33,642 nucleotides of DNA from Frankiales bacterium (GTDB lineage: Bacteria; Actinomycetota; Actinomycetes; JAFAQI01), in the NCBI GenBank assembly GCA_025980325.1, contig JAICXQ010000021.1, positions 1-33,642 of the forward strand, in the 5' to 3' direction. The position numbers were made by a program, and so were the translations under genes. This document shows positions 29,964 to 33,642 of the stretch, in pieces. Positions within the stretch are counted from its first letter, which is position 1. The number at the start of each line of letters is the position of its first letter. The notes under the pieces are model-generated. The model worked only from the letters and a program-made list of their open reading frames with translations, made no database searches and had not been told where the DNA came from.

Positions 29964-31124
29964 CTAGCCGAGCAGGGCGACTCCGGCGAGCAGGGCGACG
30001 CCCACGTCGATCGCGCCTTCGTCAACGTCGAACTCGGGATGATGCAGGTCGGCGGCCCGCGCCGATCCGGCCGGCCGCACCCCCAGCCGCGCGAGCGCGC
30101 CGGGCACCTTCTCCAGGTACCAGCCGAAGTCCTCGCCGCCCAGGCTCTGCTCGGTCCCGCACACGCTGCCCACGCCGACGTACTCGGTCGCCGCGCGGGT
30201 CAGCGCCGCGACCGCGAGCGGATCGTTGACGACCGGCGGCACCCCGCGGACGTGCATGATCTCGGCCTGCACGCCGTACGGCGCGACGACCGCGCGGACG
30301 ATGTCGGCGAACAACGGGGGCACGGTCTCCCACACCTCGCGGTCGAGCATCCGCAACGTGCCGACGGCGACGCCCTCGCGCGGGATCACGTTCGCGGCGG
30401 TGCCCGCATGCGCCTCGCCCCAGACGAGGTTCACGCCGGCCCGCGGATCCACCCGGCGGGCCAGGATCGCCGGGACCGACGTGAGCACGTTCCCTAGTGC
30501 CGCCACGAGATCGGAGGTGAGTTGCGGCCGTGCCGTGTGCCCGCCCGCACCAGACAGATGCACCTCGACGTGATCGGTCGCGGAGGTCACCGAGCCGGTT
30601 CGCAGACCGACCTGGCCGACGTCGAGCGCCGGATCGCAGTGCACGGCGTAGAGGCGCTCCAGCCCGTCGAGCCCGCCCGCCGCGATGACATCAAGTGCGC
30701 CGCCGGGCATGACCTCCTCGGCCGGTTGGAAGACCAGCCGGACGCCGACCGGCAGCGCGCCGAGGGCGTGCAACCGCGCGAGCACCAACCCGGCGCCGGC
30801 GACACACGTCACGTGCACGTCGTGACCGCACGCGTGACAGACGCCGTCGACGGTCGAGCGGTACGGCACGTCCTTGCCGTCGGCGACCGGCAGCGCGTCG
30901 AGGTCCGCCCGCAGCCCGACCGTCGCCGGCACCGGACCGATGTCGCACAGCGCACCGGTGCCGCCGGCCAGCACGCGCGGGCTCAGTCCGGCCGCTCGCA
31001 GGACGTCAACGATCCGTTCGGTGGTACGGAACTCCTGCCGCCCCAACTCGGGATGCGCATGCACGTCGCGGCGCAACCCGACCAGAGCACTGTGGTGTTC
31101 GGCGACCGACTCGCGCACGTTCAC
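29964..31124 (-). CDS. M20-family metallo-amidohydrolase (N-acyl amino acid / hippurate type)
   Basis: A 386-residue M20D-type amidohydrolase. DVHAHPELGRQEF near the N-terminus, HACGHDVHVT (metal ligand His), FQPAEEVMPGG (catalytic Glu pair) and the C-terminal SLGGEDFGWYLEKVPG are the family landmarks, and a dimerisation lid domain lies between. Members release amino acids from N-acyl, peptide or auxin-like conjugates using two metal ions. GTG at 31124 overlaps the stop of the upstream ligase gene as GTGA, so the two are coupled. In mycobacteria amiA1, close to lpdA, is of this family, which suggests a backbone gene. Confidence 0.9.
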   Translation of the reverse strand: MNVRESVAEHHSALVGLRRDVHAHPELGRQEFRTTERIVDVLRAAGLSPRVLAGGTGALCDIGPVPATVGLRADLDALPVADGKDVPYRSTVDGVCHACGHDVHVTCVAGAGLVLARLHALGALPVGVRLVFQPAEEVMPGGALDVIAAGGLDGLERLYAVHCDPALDVGQVGLRTGSVTSATDHVEVHLSGAGGHTARPQLTSDLVAALGNVLTSVPAILARRVDPRAGVNLVWGEAHAGTAANVIPREGVAVGTLRMLDREVWETVPPLFADIVRAVVAPYGVQAEIMHVRGVPPVVNDPLAVAALTRAATEYVGVGSVCGTEQSLGGEDFGWYLEKVPGALARLGVRPAGSARAADLHHPEFDVDEGAIDVGVALLAGVALLG

Positions 31125-32281
31125 GGCGCCGCGACCGCGCCGATCGGCGCGTTGCTTCGCATCTCGGCCATCAACGCATCGACGACGGCGGTGAGGTCCC
31201 CGCCGTGCGCCGCGGCGACCGAACGCTGCCGCATGTACGACGGGCCGATCGTGAGAATGTCCTTGATTCGCAACAGTTCCTGCGTGCAGCCGAGCCGCTC
31301 GGCGATCGGCGTCAGGTCGTGCACCAACTCGTCCAGCGCATCGCACAGCGGCGTCGTGCGGCCGGTTTCGTCGACGATGATCTCGGCCTCGACGCCGTAG
31401 CGCGCGGCCCGCCACTTGTTCTCGCGCACGGTCCAGCCCTTGGGCATCGGCAACGTGTAGCCCTTGTCGAGTTGGCTGTTGAACATCTCGACCAGGCATT
31501 GCGACAGCGCCGCGGCCCAGCCGATCTCGTACAGCGTCGGCAGCCCGTCGCAGATGCGCAGTTCGACGGTGCCGAACTGCGGGTGCGGCCGGACGTCCCA
31601 CCACACCTCGCGGATCGTCGAGATCGTATGGGCGCAGATCAACGTCTCCATGAACTTCTCGAAGTCGTCCCATCCCGAGAGCTGGTAGGGCAGCCCCGCG
31701 GTCGGCAGCCCTTCGAAGACCTTGCTGCGGGCGGACGCGAGGCCGGTGTCGGTGCCCATCCAGTACGGCGAGGAGGCGGAGAGCGCGAGGAAGTGCGGGA
31801 TGTAGGCGGTGAGCGCGTTGACGATCGGGATCGCCTTCTCCGGCGACCGCACCCCGACGTGCACGTGCACGCCGAAGATCTGCAGCCGCCGGGCGAGCCA
31901 CTGCATGTCCTCGATCAGCTTCGCGTAGCGCGGGTTCGGGCTGATCTCCTGCGTGGCCCAGTCGGTGAACGGATGCGTGCCCGAGCACATCACCCCGAGA
32001 CCGCGCCGCTCGGCCGCGGCGCACACCTCGCCGACGGTGCCGGCGAGATCGCCGAGTGCCTCGTCGACGGTCGTGCAGACGCCGGTGATGACCTCGATGC
32101 ACGACTCAAGCAACTCGTGCTTGGCCTTCGGATGCTCCCCGTCGTAGGGGGCGGCGAGTTCGGCGAGGATGCCGCTCGCGGCCCGGCCGCGCGCGAGTTC
32201 GCGGGTGCCGACGTCGACGAGTTCCAGTTCCCACTCGACGCCGAGGCTCGACCGCGGCGACGAGGTGAACGGGATCTGCAC
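31121..32281 (-). CDS. Carboxylate-amine ligase, YbdK/GCS2 family (putative glutamate-cysteine ligase 2)
   Basis: A 386-residue ATP-dependent ligase of the GCS2 family. Landmarks are SLGVEWELELVD at the N-terminus, AKHELLESCIEVITG, CSGTHPFTDWATQEISPNPRY split across the next strands, GVHVHVGV, and the late KGWTVRENKWRAARYG. Some members make gamma-glutamylcysteine weakly; the real substrate is often unknown. GTG at 32281 begins directly before the conserved strand. The gene is coupled to the M20 hydrolase by a GTGA overlap, pairing a bond-forming with a bond-breaking enzyme. With the cyclotransferase this might reflect gamma-glutamyl metabolism, which is inference. Confidence 0.88.
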   Translation of the reverse strand: MQIPFTSSPRSSLGVEWELELVDVGTRELARGRAASGILAELAAPYDGEHPKAKHELLESCIEVITGVCTTVDEALGDLAGTVGEVCAAAERRGLGVMCSGTHPFTDWATQEISPNPRYAKLIEDMQWLARRLQIFGVHVHVGVRSPEKAIPIVNALTAYIPHFLALSASSPYWMGTDTGLASARSKVFEGLPTAGLPYQLSGWDDFEKFMETLICAHTISTIREVWWDVRPHPQFGTVELRICDGLPTLYEIGWAAALSQCLVEMFNSQLDKGYTLPMPKGWTVRENKWRAARYGVEAEIIVDETGRTTPLCDALDELVHDLTPIAERLGCTQELLRIKDILTIGPSYMRQRSVAAAHGGDLTAVVDALMAEMRSNAPIGAVAAP

Positions 32282-32311
32282 GCCCGGAAGGCTACCCAGG
32301 GCGGTGAGGTC

Positions 32312-32521
32312 TCAGGCTTCGGTGCGCTCCCGCTCCTCGCGGCCGGTCGGCTGCTCGCCGATCACCGGCCGGGTCATCCCGGACCGGGCCCAGCCGGTGG
32401 TGATGCCGCGGGCCCGGTGGAAGCGTTCGACGTCGTTGAACTGCCGCCCCCTGCCGAGCGCGATCGCACCCGACCCGATCAGGATGGCGGCGATGGCAAC
32501 GAGGAAGACGAGAACCAGCAC
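32312..32521 (-). CDS. Small membrane protein
   Basis: A 69-residue protein with one membrane segment (LVLVFLVAIAAILIGSGAIAL, about residues 2-22) and a basic cytoplasmic tail containing GRQFNDVERFHRARGITT. GTG at 32521 has GAGGGG 9 nt upstream. Family unknown. A perfect palindrome 30 bp before the start probably lies in its promoter, so it may be regulated separately from the ligase gene 30 bp downstream. Confidence 0.6.
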   Translation of the reverse strand: MLVLVFLVAIAAILIGSGAIALGRGRQFNDVERFHRARGITTGWARSGMTRPVIGEQPTGREERERTEA

Positions 32522-32551
32522 GAGTGAGAACCCCTCAGTGCGCCGACGACA

Positions 32552-32565
32552 TGTCTACATAGACA
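32552..32565 (-). promoter_or_regulatory. Palindromic operator upstream of small membrane protein gene
   Basis: TGTCTA-CA-TAGACA is a perfect 6-bp dyad with a 2-bp spacer in the 119-bp gap 32522-32640. On the minus strand it contains TATGTA, a possible -10 box, with the GTG start 31 bases downstream. This is the form of a repressor site; the repressor is not identifiable. The rest of the gap shows nothing else. Confidence 0.5.
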
Positions 32566-32640
32566 CGACACAGCACAATGCGCCAACCCGTCAAACCCGG
32601 CAACTAAGTGTCGCCATCCGGTCACAACCAGTCTCTGGCA

Positions 32641-33642
32641 CTAGACGGCGTCCCGGGGCGTGTACACGCCCCACACGTCGCGCAGCGCGTGACAGACCTC
32701 GCCGACCGTCGCCCGGGCCGCGAGCGCCGCGCGCATCGGGTAGAGCACGTTGTCCGCGCCCTCGGCCACCTGCTTCAGCGCGTCGAGGGTTCGCCGTACC
32801 TCGTCCGCGGACCGGTCCGCGCGCAACTGCGTCAGCCGCTTCGCCTGCTCTTCCTCGATCGCCGGGTCGACCCGCAGCGGCTCGTAGCGCTCGTCGGCCG
32901 GCGTGACGTAGCGGTTCAGCCCGACGACGACACGCTCGCCGGACTCGATCTGCTGCGCGGTCCGGTACGCCGCCTGCTCGATCTCGGACTTCTGGAAGCC
33001 GCGCTCGATCGCCGCGACCGCGCCGCCCATGTCCTCGACGCGATCCATCAGTTCGCGCGCGGCCGACTCGACCGCGTCGGTCATCGACTCGACCGCATAC
33101 GACCCGGCGAACGGATCGACGGTCGCGGTCAGGTCGGTCTCGTGCGCGAGCACCTGCTGAGTCCGTACGGCGAGCCGCGCGGCCTTCTCGGTCGGCAGCG
33201 CGATCGCTTCGTCGAAGGAGTTCGTGTGCAGCGATTGCGTGCCGCCGAAGATCGCGGCCATCGCCTGCGTCGTCACCCGGATGAGGTTGACCTCCGGTTG
33301 CTGCGCGGTGAGCTGCACGCCGGCGGTCTGCGTGTGGAAGCGCAACATCTGCGACTTCGGGTTCTTCGCGCCGAACTCGTCGCGCATGACCTGCGCCCAG
33401 ATGCGCCGGGCCGCACGGAACTTCGCGACCTCTTCGAGCAGCGTCGTACGGGCCACGAAGAAGAACGCGAGCCGGGGCGCGAAGTCGTCGACGTCCTGCC
33501 CGGTCGCGACCGCGGCGCGGACGTATTCGATCCCGTCGGCCAGGGTGAACGCGATCTCCTGCGCGGGCGTCGCACCGGCCTCGGCCATGTGGTAGCCGGA
33601 GATCGAGATCGTGTTCCACTTCGGGATCTCGGCCCGGCAGTA
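32641..33642 (-). CDS. Methylmalonyl-CoA mutase-type catalytic subunit, C-terminal part (truncated by window)
   Basis: 334 codons of a B12-dependent acyl-CoA mutase large chain, open to the window end, so the N-terminus is missing. Conserved stretches are PKWNTISISGYHMAEAG, FTLADGIEYVRAAV, FAPRLAFFFVA, ARRIWAQVMRDEFGA, FHTQTAGVQLTAQQPEVNLIR, GGTQSLHTNSFDEA and DPFAGSYAVE, all from the TIM barrel. The chain ends at WGVYTPRDAV with no C-terminal cobalamin-binding domain, so the B12 domain must be on another polypeptide, as in isobutyryl-CoA-mutase-like enzymes. The substrate cannot be told without the N-terminal half. The intact beta-strand pattern suggests a functional gene. Confidence 0.93.
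   Translation of the reverse strand, partial: YCRAEIPKWNTISISGYHMAEAGATPAQEIAFTLADGIEYVRAAVATGQDVDDFAPRLAFFFVARTTLLEEVAKFRAARRIWAQVMRDEFGAKNPKSQMLRFHTQTAGVQLTAQQPEVNLIRVTTQAMAAIFGGTQSLHTNSFDEAIALPTEKAARLAVRTQQVLAHETDLTATVDPFAGSYAVESMTDAVESAARELMDRVEDMGGAVAAIERGFQKSEIEQAAYRTAQQIESGERVVVGLNRYVTPADERYEPLRVDPAIEEEQAKRLTQLRADRSADEVRRTLDALKQVAEGADNVLYPMRAALAARATVGEVCHALRDVWGVYTPRDAV

Overview
The window is high-GC actinobacterial (Actinomycetota) chromosome. GTG and TTG starts are frequent, stop/start overlaps (ATGA, GTGA, TGATG) link many genes, and gene order resembles the accA3 / lpdA / amidohydrolase neighbourhood I recall from mycobacteria. I cannot name a genus. Both window ends cut genes.

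Layout. (1) 1-4597 is core metabolism: the 3' end of a biotin-dependent acyl-CoA carboxylase alpha subunit, a secreted heparinase II/III-like protein and an LpdA-type flavoprotein. (2) About 4700-11005 looks like a compact inserted element between lpdA and a gamma-glutamylcyclotransferase gene: a large serine recombinase at its right edge, a rolling-circle (HUH) replication initiator, an XRE regulator, a structured non-coding stretch ending in a T-run, and a cargo pair made of a 751-residue Cys-repeat secreted protein whose gene overlaps a lipoprotein gene. I see no transfer genes. (3) 11020-14614 holds the cyclotransferase and then a four-gene unit: an ECF-like sigma factor, a membrane protein with an external BsuPI-type protease-inhibitor domain, a secreted unknown, and a secreted protein with a zincin-like HEYLE motif. 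(4) 14611-29577 is a surface-polysaccharide cluster: five glycosyltransferases and one glycosyltransferase-like half protein, a Wzm/Wzt-type ABC exporter, a NodB-like deacetylase, two left-handed beta-helix acyltransferases, and all four enzyme types needed to make UDP-2,3-diacetamido-glucuronic acid (6-dehydrogenase, 3-oxidase, aminotransferase, N-acetyltransferase). A 20-codon fossil of a UDP-GlcNAc 2-epimerase lies exactly at the junction between the two halves of this cluster. (5) 29718-33642 returns to core genes: two small membrane proteins, an M20 amidohydrolase translationally coupled to a YbdK/GCS2-type carboxylate-amine ligase, and the C-terminal part of a methylmalonyl-CoA-mutase-type catalytic subunit.

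How it fits together. The order lpdA(-), cyclotransferase(+), M20 amidohydrolase(-) matches a conserved actinobacterial order, so the window reads as a core backbone interrupted twice: by a serine-recombinase element of about 6.3 kb and by a sigma/secretion plus polysaccharide island of about 18 kb. Points most worth a second look are the epimerase fossil, the sigma/BsuPI/zincin operon, the Rep + serine recombinase element with its unknown secreted cargo, the structured RNA candidate upstream of the XRE gene, an in-frame 12-bp tandem repeat at a glycosyltransferase start, and a probable CTG start codon.
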